A stretch of DNA of 8,836 nucleotides from assembly GCA_023254645.1 (NCBI GenBank), contig JALRLA010000256.1, positions 1 through 8,836 of the forward strand. Reading direction: 5' to 3'. The stretch comes from Bacteroidia bacterium. GTDB taxonomy: Bacteria > Bacteroidota > Bacteroidia > NS11-12g > UBA955. The notes under the pieces were generated by a model. That model was not told the DNA's origin. It worked only from the letters and a program-made list of their open reading frames with translations, and did no database searches. This document shows, in pieces, positions 1 to 6,956 of the stretch; the stretch's first letter is position 1, and every line of letters begins with the position of its first letter. The position numbers were made by a program, and so were the translations under genes.

Positions 1-1844
1 ATGATATGTATGCCTACTTCGCCAAAGTGGAAAAGCAGTGGGGGCAAAAACATACTTTATCCTTGACAGCCATGGGAGCGCCTCAGAGTCACGGTCAGAG
101 AAGCTATCGCGCCCGATTGCAATTGTACGATGCCGCCCTCGCTCAAGACATGAACATGTACGACCCCAACAATCCCAATATGGCCATTGACATGGGGCGT
201 CGTTACAACCAGCATTGGGGTGAATTCTACCAAGCTACGGTTGATCCCAATACAGGCGATACCACCTGGGGCAGTTTGCGCAAATTGAACGAGCGCGAGA
301 ACATGTTTCACAAGCCTCAGATTTACCTCAAGCACGATTACCGTCCCAATGCCGATTTATTGATCTCTTCAACGGTTTATGTTTCGGTTGGAACTGGTGG
401 GGGAACATCTTCATACGGCAGCCGAATCAAACAATACCCCTCGTTGTATGGTCAGTACAACTTCCAAGATATCTGGTTCTTGAATACAGTCGGCAATTTC
501 TTCATTGACCCCGTTGATCTTCAATACAGCGATAGCGAGAAAAAATCAATGGGCATCATTCAGCGCAGTGTCAATAACCACACTTGGGTTGGGGCATTGA
601 CCACCGCCCAGCGCAAGTTGAATGAGCGATGGAATTTGACCGGTGGTATCGATTTGAGAACCTACCAAGGTCAGCATTATCGCCAAGCCTACGATCTTTT
701 GGGCGGTGATTACTTCATTCCCGATGTTCGGGATTTGAACCCCGCATACGATGCCAAGCACATGTACAGGGTGGGAGACATTCACGGTTACCACAACGAC
801 GGCCTGGTTCGCTGGGCGGGTGCCTTTTCAGAACTGGAATACGCCCGTGCACGCAGCAGTGCTTTCTTGAATGTGAGCAGCTCGGGTTCTTGGTACAAGC
901 GCATTGATTACTTCAATGGCCCCAATCGCGGCCAGGCCAATGAAACCGACTGGGTTTTCCGCCAAGGTTTCACGGTGAAATCAGGATTCAATCAAAACAT
1001 CAGTCGTCGATTGAATGTGTTTACCAACGTGGGCTATTTGAACCGCCCTACTCGTTTCAACAACGTTTTCGATACCAAGAACCGCGTGGTGCAATCGGCC
1101 AAGAACGAATTGGTTTATTCAGCCGAGGCGGGAATGGGCTATCGCAGCAAGCGTTTGGCGCTGAATTGGAATGCCTATTACACCAATTGGGCCAACAAGC
1201 CGGCTGATTATTTGCCTGTCTTTACCGACCCTGATGGGAATCAGTTTTCGTACAACATCAACAACATCTCGGCTCGTCACATGGGTCAGGAGTTGCAAGC
1301 CTCTTTCAAAGCGGGCGATGGTATCAGCATTGAGTACAGTCAGTCATTGGGCGATTGGATTTGGTCTTCCGGCAGCCGTGCCATCATACAAAATGATCAA
1401 GGTGACTCCATCGGGGTTGTCGATTTTGATGCCACTGGTGTTCATGTGGGAGATGCGGCTCAAAACCAGCAGGCGTTCTTGATTCGTTGGGAGCCTACTC
1501 AATTGAAAGGAGCCTATGCCAGTGCTCAGTACGTGCGATTCGCCAAACAATTTGCCGATTTTGACCCCACGGCTCTTCAGGGAGACTATGCCCGTACCGA
1601 GTCGATTCGTATACCCGATTACTGGTATTTGAATCTTACGGCTGGGTATCGATTCACCATGAGTAACGGGCTACGGGTATCCTTGTATGCCTCGGCCAAC
1701 AACATCACCAACAATTTGTACATCAGCGATGCGCAGCATCGAAGCGTCAATGGAGACCCACTGGCCACCTTCAAGCCTGAGAACTTGGAAGTGTATGTTT
1801 CTACAGGTCTTCGCTATACCACTGGAATTCGATTGAGTTTTTAA
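1..1844 (+). CDS. TonB-dependent receptor, C-terminal beta-barrel (5'-truncated by window edge)
   Basis: This is the outer-membrane beta-barrel part of a TonB-dependent receptor, which imports a ligand using energy from TonB-ExbBD. The frame is open to the left edge (a GAT codon precedes the ATG at position 6), so that ATG is internal and the real start lies outside the window. About 613 residues are visible. Alternating aromatic/polar strands and long polar, glycine-rich loops (for example GTGGGTSSYGS near residue 135, counting the ATG at 6 as 1) fit a barrel. The C-terminus ends in IRLSF with a terminal phenylalanine, the usual outer-membrane insertion signal. The carboxypeptidase-like N-terminal domain and the plug expected in Bacteroidota receptors would lie upstream. 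No SusD-like partner is visible. The stop is one base before the nuclease start, implying co-translation and possibly a shared substrate. The ligand cannot be read from the sequence; siderophore or other uptake remains possible. Confidence 0.88.
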   Translation, partial: DMYAYFAKVEKQWGQKHTLSLTAMGAPQSHGQRSYRARLQLYDAALAQDMNMYDPNNPNMAIDMGRRYNQHWGEFYQATVDPNTGDTTWGSLRKLNERENMFHKPQIYLKHDYRPNADLLISSTVYVSVGTGGGTSSYGSRIKQYPSLYGQYNFQDIWFLNTVGNFFIDPVDLQYSDSEKKSMGIIQRSVNNHTWVGALTTAQRKLNERWNLTGGIDLRTYQGQHYRQAYDLLGGDYFIPDVRDLNPAYDAKHMYRVGDIHGYHNDGLVRWAGAFSELEYARARSSAFLNVSSSGSWYKRIDYFNGPNRGQANETDWVFRQGFTVKSGFNQNISRRLNVFTNVGYLNRPTRFNNVFDTKNRVVQSAKNELVYSAEAGMGYRSKRLALNWNAYYTNWANKPADYLPVFTDPDGNQFSYNINNISARHMGQELQASFKAGDGISIEYSQSLGDWIWSSGSRAIIQNDQGDSIGVVDFDATGVHVGDAAQNQQAFLIRWEPTQLKGAYASAQYVRFAKQFADFDPTALQGDYARTESIRIPDYWYLNLTAGYRFTMSNGLRVSLYASANNITNNLYISDAQHRSVNGDPLATFKPENLEVYVSTGLRYTTGIRLSF

Positions 1845-1845
1845 C

Positions 1846-4014
1846 ATGAAGCTATATTCATATTTGGCAGCCATGGCCTTGGCCTTCGGTTTGCAAGCAC
1901 AAGCTACTCTTCCCACCTCCTGGGATTTCACCACCATTGCTTCTCCTCCCACCGGATGGAGCAAGGATTTGAGCAAGAACAACGGCAACGAAACCTATTC
2001 GGGTGGAGGATACTACGTGTCAGGCCCCTTTGCCATCAAGTTTGATGGAACGGGTGAATACCTGATGATCAATTTCAGTTCCAAACCCGATACCCTTCAG
2101 TATTGGATTCGTGGAACGGGAAGCAATTCTTGGGAAGGCCAGTTCGCGGTTGAAGAATCAGCTGATGGAAACACTTGGAGCACGGTTCGTTCGTACAACA
2201 ATGACATGCCCTTGACCTATGTGCAAGTGATTGACAAGCTCAAGACCAGCTCTCGTTATGTTCGCTTCCTATACAGCAGCAAGGCTTCAGGCTTTAACGT
2301 CGCGATGGACGATGTGTACATCGGTCCAGCCGCCGGCGGATTACTGCCCGAGATCAAAGTTTCTTACAATGGATCCGAACAGGTTCAAGGAGCTGAGATT
2401 CAAAATGGCAGCGATACCAGTATCGTTTTGTCGGTGAAAAACATCTCAACCGTTGAGGATTTGGAAATCAAAACCGTCACATTTAGCGGTGCGGCTGCTT
2501 CGAATTTTTCTGTCAAAACCAGCCTTCCCTTGGTATTGAAACCAGGAGAGAATAGCGATTTGGTATTGGGTATGTCAGCCACGGCTAGTGGAAGCTACAA
2601 GGCTCAAGCCTCCATCAACAGCAACGATCCTGAAAATGGGGCATACTTGTTGAATTTGTACGGAATTGTCGGCGGTTTAGCTAGCCAACCTGTGGGAATT
2701 CCCGCCTTGGCCATTAGCAGCAACAAAGCCTATCGTTTGTTTGCCACAACATCGCATTCCAATGCTGATGCCATCATCATATTGCAAGGGTCTGATTTGC
2801 CCATAGACGGCCAAGTGTACGAACAAGGTGGCTATGTAGGCAACAGCCGAGTGGTTTACCTAGGGGGCTCTGGAGAAGTAGAGATTGACAAGATCGTCGC
2901 CAATACCCAGTACGACTTCTATGCCTACGCAGTAAATGGATATGGTTCTTATTTGAATTACACCGACTCCTCCAAGTATGTGTATGTGACAACCCCCGGT
3001 TTGGAGGCAGGGACTTATTACAATGGCATCAGTACAGCTGACACCCAATTCATTGCCAAATTGAGAGCCAAAGTGAACCCTCACTTCCGCGTGTATTACT
3101 CGAACTACATCAATACCGTAGTCAACAACTTCGAGGCTTACGATACCGTAGGTGGGCAGCGTGTCATGGAGTGTTTCTACAGTGCATGGAAACAAGTATT
3201 TACCGAGCCCTTCGTATTCAACAGCATGTCACGCGAGCATTCTTATCCCTACTCATGGATGGGTGAGGGCAGCCAAGACAGCGCTAACTACAGTGATTTG
3301 TTCATTTTGTGGACCGTCAATCAGAATGGAGCCAATGCGGTTCGATCCAATTATCCGCTGGGAATAGTAAAGACCGTTTCGTCTGAATTCTACGCCGGAA
3401 AATTCGGCCGCGACTCATTGGGTGAATTTGTGTACGAGCCCCGCGATTGGGCGAAGGGTGCCCTGGCGCGTGCGAACTTCTACATCTGTGCTACTTACAA
3501 CAAAGCCGATAAGCCCTTTACTATTCCAACGGCGAATACCTTCTTGGGAACCGATCAGGACCAATACATCTTGAAGGAATGGAATACCCAATTCCCTCCA
3601 AGTAACTGGGAGATGGCTCGCTGTGAGTACATCGCATCGGTTCAGGGCAATCGAAATCCCTTTGTGGACCATCCTGAATGGGCTTGTTACATCGATTTCA
3701 GCGACATGAGTTTTGTGCCTGAAGGAAATGACTGTGAGCGCAAAGTTTCTCGCGCAGTCAACAGCGACATTCGAGAGGTAAAGGTGTATCCGAACCCCAG
3801 TACCGATCGCTGCCAGGTAGATTTGTCTGCTTTTGAAGGACAAGAAGTTTCCCTGACGATTGTGGACTATTTCGAACGCACTGTCATGAGCCAAACGACC
3901 CAAGGTGGAACCACTCTGTCTCTGCCTATGGCAGATTTGGCATCTGGTACCTATTTGATTTTGGTAAAAGGGAAGTCGGGTGCACAGGCTGCTTCTGCCG
4001 TTGTAAAGCCCTAA
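1846..4014 (+). CDS. Secreted endonuclease I-family nuclease with T9SS sorting domain
   Basis: This predicted extracellular or cell-surface DNA/RNA endonuclease has 722 residues. Residues 1-20 form a signal peptide (MKLYSY, then a hydrophobic core, with probable cleavage after AQA). Residues 25-162 look like a jelly-roll domain, 168-275 an immunoglobulin-like domain with choice-of-anchor character, and 283-385 a fibronectin-III-like domain. The endonuclease I domain is about 386-620. Its catalytic REH motif is at 463-465, a likely metal-binding Asn is N497 in ANAVRSN, EPRDWAKGALARA starts at 531, and QGNRNPFVDHPEWA is at 600-613. A type IX secretion C-terminal domain begins at VYPNPSTD (647) and runs to the end (VVKP). 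Oddly, the usual D-x-H-H-L-[FY]-P segment reads DLFILWT (484-490), losing both histidines. Six cysteines (443, 548, 593, 614, 630, 656) could form disulfides. The ATG follows the receptor stop by one base with no ribosome binding site, suggesting translational coupling. The family is confident; activity and substrate are inferred. Confidence 0.9.
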   Translation: MKLYSYLAAMALAFGLQAQATLPTSWDFTTIASPPTGWSKDLSKNNGNETYSGGGYYVSGPFAIKFDGTGEYLMINFSSKPDTLQYWIRGTGSNSWEGQFAVEESADGNTWSTVRSYNNDMPLTYVQVIDKLKTSSRYVRFLYSSKASGFNVAMDDVYIGPAAGGLLPEIKVSYNGSEQVQGAEIQNGSDTSIVLSVKNISTVEDLEIKTVTFSGAAASNFSVKTSLPLVLKPGENSDLVLGMSATASGSYKAQASINSNDPENGAYLLNLYGIVGGLASQPVGIPALAISSNKAYRLFATTSHSNADAIIILQGSDLPIDGQVYEQGGYVGNSRVVYLGGSGEVEIDKIVANTQYDFYAYAVNGYGSYLNYTDSSKYVYVTTPGLEAGTYYNGISTADTQFIAKLRAKVNPHFRVYYSNYINTVVNNFEAYDTVGGQRVMECFYSAWKQVFTEPFVFNSMSREHSYPYSWMGEGSQDSANYSDLFILWTVNQNGANAVRSNYPLGIVKTVSSEFYAGKFGRDSLGEFVYEPRDWAKGALARANFYICATYNKADKPFTIPTANTFLGTDQDQYILKEWNTQFPPSNWEMARCEYIASVQGNRNPFVDHPEWACYIDFSDMSFVPEGNDCERKVSRAVNSDIREVKVYPNPSTDRCQVDLSAFEGQEVSLTIVDYFERTVMSQTTQGGTTLSLPMADLASGTYLILVKGKSGAQAASAVVKP

Positions 4015-4018
4015 TACC

Positions 4019-4879
4019 ATGGATTTCAACTCTGAAGACTTTGGCCTTCAGCTGGATGCTTGGTTAGCCGAAGATTTGGGTGCTGGAGATTGCAGCACCT
4101 TAGCGTCAATTGGCCCTGATGTTCAGGCCCATTCTCGTCTTTTGTTGAAGGAAGATGGGGTTGTGGCGGGACTAGAACTGGCTTCTGTATTGCTTCGTCG
4201 GGTAGACCCGAATTTGAGCATAGAATGGCAGGCAGAAGATGGGCAATATCTGAAGGCCGGCACACAGTTGGGAGAGGTTCAAGGCTCTGCACGATCCTTG
4301 TTGTCAACCGAGCGATTGATGCTGAATTTGATGCAACATTGCTCGGGCATTGCCACTGCTACTTACCGAGCCGTAGAGATTGTGCGTTCGGTAGACAGTC
4401 CCACCCGAATTTTGGATACACGTAAAACGCTGCCGGGATTAAGGGCCCTAGAGAAATGGGCCGTTCGAATGGGCGGAGGTCACAATCACCGAAAGGGCTT
4501 GTATGACATGTTCATGCTCAAGGACAATCACATCGACACAGCTGGGGGAATAGCATCAGCCGTGGCTGCGGTCAATCAGTACCGAGCCCAGCACAATGCT
4601 TCATTGGCCTTAGAAGTGGAAACGCGCAACTTGGATGAAGTCAGGCAGGCCTTGGCATGCGATGGTGTTCAGCGAATCATGCTGGATAATTTCAACCCTG
4701 AACAGATCAAGGAGGCCCTGGCAATCATTCAAGGACGAGCAGAAACCGAAGCCTCTGGAGGCATTCACCTAGGCAATTTGAAGCCCTATGCCGAGACAGG
4801 GGTAGACTTCATCAGTTTAGGGGCGCTGACGCACTCCGTTCGTGCTTTGGACATCAGTTTCAAAACGCGCATCGTCTAA
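4019..4879 (+). CDS. nadC: Nicotinate-nucleotide pyrophosphorylase (carboxylating), quinolinate phosphoribosyltransferase
   Basis: This cytoplasmic enzyme of de novo NAD synthesis converts quinolinate and PRPP to nicotinate mononucleotide, CO2 and pyrophosphate. At 286 residues it is full length for the family. Visible motifs, in order, are LAEDLGAGDCST (16-27), EDGVVAGLE (45-53), LSTERLMLNLMQHCSGIAT (95-113), DTRKTLPGLR (133-142), GGGHNHRKGL (152-161), MLKDNH (166-171), EVE (199-201), MLDNF (221-225), EASGGI (244-249) and ISLGALTHS (265-273). These include the basic residues that bind the two acidic substrates (R135, K136, H157, R158, K168) and the acidic pair E199/D223. The ATG lies four bases after the nuclease stop without a clear ribosome binding site, so it is probably co-transcribed with and coupled to the upstream gene. 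nadA and nadB are not in the window. Nothing looks degenerate. Confidence 0.97.
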   Translation: MDFNSEDFGLQLDAWLAEDLGAGDCSTLASIGPDVQAHSRLLLKEDGVVAGLELASVLLRRVDPNLSIEWQAEDGQYLKAGTQLGEVQGSARSLLSTERLMLNLMQHCSGIATATYRAVEIVRSVDSPTRILDTRKTLPGLRALEKWAVRMGGGHNHRKGLYDMFMLKDNHIDTAGGIASAVAAVNQYRAQHNASLALEVETRNLDEVRQALACDGVQRIMLDNFNPEQIKEALAIIQGRAETEASGGIHLGNLKPYAETGVDFISLGALTHSVRALDISFKTRIV

Positions 4880-4915
4880 GCGACCTGGGTCACTGATGGA
4901 AGGCGAGCTTATGCC

Positions 4916-4923
4916 TACCTTTG
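4916..4923 (+). promoter_or_regulatory. Bacteroidota-type -7 promoter element (TACCTTTG)
   Basis: TACCTTTG matches the TAnnTTTG -7 consensus used by the primary sigma factor in Bacteroidota. It sits in the only intergenic gap of any size (4880-4927) and ends four bases before the ATG at 4928. A matching -33 TTG-type element is not evident around 4885-4900, so the upstream half is weak. Transcription would begin at or within a few bases of the start codon. It would serve the thioredoxin-fold gene and probably rlmD behind it. Confidence 0.55.
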
Positions 4924-4927
4924 TGAC

Positions 4928-5521
4928 ATGAAAATGCTGCTTTTTTCCCTGGCAAGCCTGAGTTTGCTAAGCGGCCCTACCGGTTGCGGTTCGGGCAATG
5001 TTGCGACCGACTCGGCTGCAGTTGAAACGGCTTCGGTGGTTGAAACCGAAGCGAATCCAAGGCCCCAAGCACAGATGCCTGATTCCAATGTGAGGGAGGA
5101 AAGTGCCCCAGTTCAGGAACCCATTTCAAGCGTATTGACTTGGTATGGAATTGAAGAAGGCTATGGCAAAGCCGCGGCCGAGCAAAAAGTACTGTTGATA
5201 GATGCCTACACCGAATGGTGCGGTTGGTGCAAGGTCATGGACAAAAAGACCTATACCGACGTTCGCGTGATTGAAGCGTTAAATCGCGATTTCGTCTGCG
5301 TCAAATTCAATCCAGAAATCGCTAAATCCTTCAATTTGGGGGGCAAGGCCTTCAATCAAACCAGCTTTCATCAGTGGTTGAGTTATGGTGAGTCTACTGG
5401 ATACCCGACCACTTTTTTCTGGATGCATCCGGGTAAAGACGAGGTACGGTACAATCAACCTGGTTATTTGGAGGTAGACGATTTTCTGCGGTTGCTGGCC
5501 TTGGCGCTGAACTCAAAATAA
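4928..5521 (+). CDS. Thioredoxin-fold exported protein, probable lipoprotein
   Basis: This 197-residue protein probably acts outside the cytoplasm as a thiol-disulfide reductase or isomerase; its partners are unknown. Residues 1-19 form a short signal sequence (MKMLLFSLASLSLLSGPTG) followed by Cys20, the candidate lipidated residue. The lipobox GPTGC has proline at -3 instead of the usual leucine, so lipidation is likely but not certain. Residues 21-68 form a low-complexity Ala/Glu/Pro/Ser linker. The thioredoxin-like domain spans about 69-197, with the active site WCGWCK (97-102, cysteines 98 and 101) and the expected cis-proline in TGYPTT (P160). It resembles the Thioredoxin_7/DsbD-gamma-like group. 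There is no flavobacterial acidic export signal after Cys20, so a periplasm-facing anchor is more likely than surface exposure. ATG 4928 is preferred over the ATG at 4934 because it keeps the only lysine of the signal sequence. The stop is one base before rlmD. Confidence 0.85.
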   Translation: MKMLLFSLASLSLLSGPTGCGSGNVATDSAAVETASVVETEANPRPQAQMPDSNVREESAPVQEPISSVLTWYGIEEGYGKAAAEQKVLLIDAYTEWCGWCKVMDKKTYTDVRVIEALNRDFVCVKFNPEIAKSFNLGGKAFNQTSFHQWLSYGESTGYPTTFFWMHPGKDEVRYNQPGYLEVDDFLRLLALALNSK

Positions 5522-5522
5522 G

Positions 5523-6929
5523 ATGGGAGGACGTCGTCAAAAACGCCGGGAGTATGCCCTGTTTGAGGGTGTGCGTATAGGGGCCGCTGTCGCCGAAGGC
5601 AATTGCATTGCTCGCATTGATGAGCAGGTGGTCTTTGTCAAATTTGCCGCACCGGGTGATCTGGCTGATATTCAGGTCGTCAAGCGCAAGAAAAATTACA
5701 TGGAGGCTCGAATCGTCAATTTGATTGAGCCCTCTCCCTTACGCGTTGCTCCCCGTTGCGAGCACTTTGGTGTTTGCGGCGGATGCAAATGGCAGCATTT
5801 GGATTATTCCGAACAGCTGAAAGCCAAATCCCAACAGGTCCAAGATTCTTTGGAACGCTTGGGAGGCCAAGGAGATTTTGAATTGCTTCCCATCATCGGG
5901 GGCGATCAAACCTATGAATACCGAAACAAGTTGGATTTGACCTTCAGTGACCAGGCTTGGGTGTTGGATTTTGACAAAGAGAATCCTGTTCGTCCCAAGG
6001 GGCTAGGCTTTCACATACCGGGTCGATTTGACAAGGTTTTGGATGTGAAGGAATGCCATTTGATGCCTCCTTACGTCAATCAAATTCACCGCGGTTTGAA
6101 GGCCTTTTGCGAGCAGGAAGATATTTCCTTCTTCAATTTGGTCAAGCAGGAAGGTTTGATGCGCAATTTGCTCATGCGATGCAATGCCAAAGGCGAATGG
6201 ATGGTCTTGGTGTCCTTCTTCTACGAGAGCGAAGAAGTTCAGGCTGTTTTGAATTACTTGCAGTCGTCGTTTGCAGAGATCAAATCGCTGCTGTACGTGA
6301 TCAACGATAAAAAGAATGATACCCTGCACGGCCTAGACGTACAGGTGCATTCAGGAGAAAAAGTATTAACCGAACGTTTGGGTGATCGCGAATTTGTGAT
6401 CCAAGCACAGAGTTTTTTCCAAACCAACACCGCTCAAGCCAAACGCTTGTACGATTTGACCAAATCGTTTGCCCAGCTGACGGGTGAAGAGAAAGTGTAT
6501 GATTTGTATACGGGAACAGGCAGCATCGCCTTGTATGTGGCCGATCAAGCCAAAGAAGTCATCGGCATTGAATACGTGGAAGAAGCCATCGCTGACGCCA
6601 AGATCAACATGGCCAACAATGGCATGGACCATTTGAAGTTTTACGCCGGAGACATGAAAGATTTGTTGACCGCCGAGTTTATCGCTGAGCACGGTCAACC
6701 CGATGTGGTCATTACCGATCCGCCGAGAGACGGAATGCACCCCTCAGTGGTACAGCGTTTGGTGGAAATGAAAGCCAAACGATTGGTGTATGTGAGCTGT
6801 AATCCTTCTACGCAAGCCCGCGACGCCAAGTTGCTGGAAGATGCGTACAAACTGGTAAAGGTTCAGCCCGTAGATATGTTCCCTCACACTCACCATGTGG
6901 AGAGTGTAGCCTTGTTTGAAAGGAAGTAG
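5523..6929 (+). CDS. rlmD: 23S rRNA (uracil-C5)-methyltransferase, RlmD/TrmA family
   Basis: This SAM-dependent enzyme methylates carbon 5 of a uridine, most likely in 23S rRNA (the RlmD position). It has 468 residues. A TRAM-type RNA-binding domain covers about 12-68. The 4Fe-4S ligands follow the family C-x5-C-x2-C-xn-C pattern: C79, C85, C88 and C178. The Rossmann methyltransferase domain carries the SAM-binding VYDLYTGTGSIALYVA (325-340), TDPPRDGMHP (398-407), the nucleophile C426 in VSCNPST, and the general base E460 in HHVESVALFER. All key residues are intact. The ATG follows the upstream stop by one base, so translation is probably coupled to the thioredoxin-fold gene, whose promoter it likely shares. 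Related family members modify tRNA U54 (TrmA) or other rRNA uridines (RlmC); the TRAM domain plus iron-sulfur cluster favours RlmD, but the exact target uridine cannot be settled from sequence alone. Confidence 0.93.
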   Translation: MGGRRQKRREYALFEGVRIGAAVAEGNCIARIDEQVVFVKFAAPGDLADIQVVKRKKNYMEARIVNLIEPSPLRVAPRCEHFGVCGGCKWQHLDYSEQLKAKSQQVQDSLERLGGQGDFELLPIIGGDQTYEYRNKLDLTFSDQAWVLDFDKENPVRPKGLGFHIPGRFDKVLDVKECHLMPPYVNQIHRGLKAFCEQEDISFFNLVKQEGLMRNLLMRCNAKGEWMVLVSFFYESEEVQAVLNYLQSSFAEIKSLLYVINDKKNDTLHGLDVQVHSGEKVLTERLGDREFVIQAQSFFQTNTAQAKRLYDLTKSFAQLTGEEKVYDLYTGTGSIALYVADQAKEVIGIEYVEEAIADAKINMANNGMDHLKFYAGDMKDLLTAEFIAEHGQPDVVITDPPRDGMHPSVVQRLVEMKAKRLVYVSCNPSTQARDAKLLEDAYKLVKVQPVDMFPHTHHVESVALFERK

Positions 6930-6930
6930 A

Positions 6931-6956
6931 ATCGATTAGGCGAAGGCCTTTTCGAT
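6931..6956. terminator. Possible bidirectional hairpin at convergent gene ends
   Basis: An imperfect inverted repeat lies between the two converging genes and overlaps the last codons of sucA. ATCGA (6931-6935) pairs with TCGAT (6952-6956). Inside it, two T-T mismatches flank AGGC (6938-6941) pairing with GCCT (6946-6949), leaving a four-base loop. A short T run (6949-6952) follows the inner stem on the plus strand, but there is no long U tract on either strand. It could weakly end both transcripts, or be chance. Confidence 0.28.

Noticed and set aside
6..1844. ATG at position 6 as the true start of the TonB-dependent receptor
   Set aside because: The frame is open to the left edge, and the encoded part is only the barrel, without signal peptide or plug, so the gene begins upstream of the window.
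3415..4029. 204-residue open frame on the minus strand, antisense to the nuclease gene
   Set aside because: It lies opposite conserved endonuclease and sorting-domain codons, shows no recognisable motif, and is best explained as a shadow of the real gene.
4882..4916. Terminator after nadC
   Set aside because: GACC-TG-GGTC (4882-4891) has only a two-base loop, and AGGC...GCCT (4901-4916) is a four-pair stem with an eight-base loop and no T run; neither is convincing.
6943..6950. AAGGCCTT palindrome as a protein binding site
   Set aside because: It is only eight bases, lies in sucA coding sequence and does not recur as a spaced pair; it is better seen as part of the weak hairpin or as chance.
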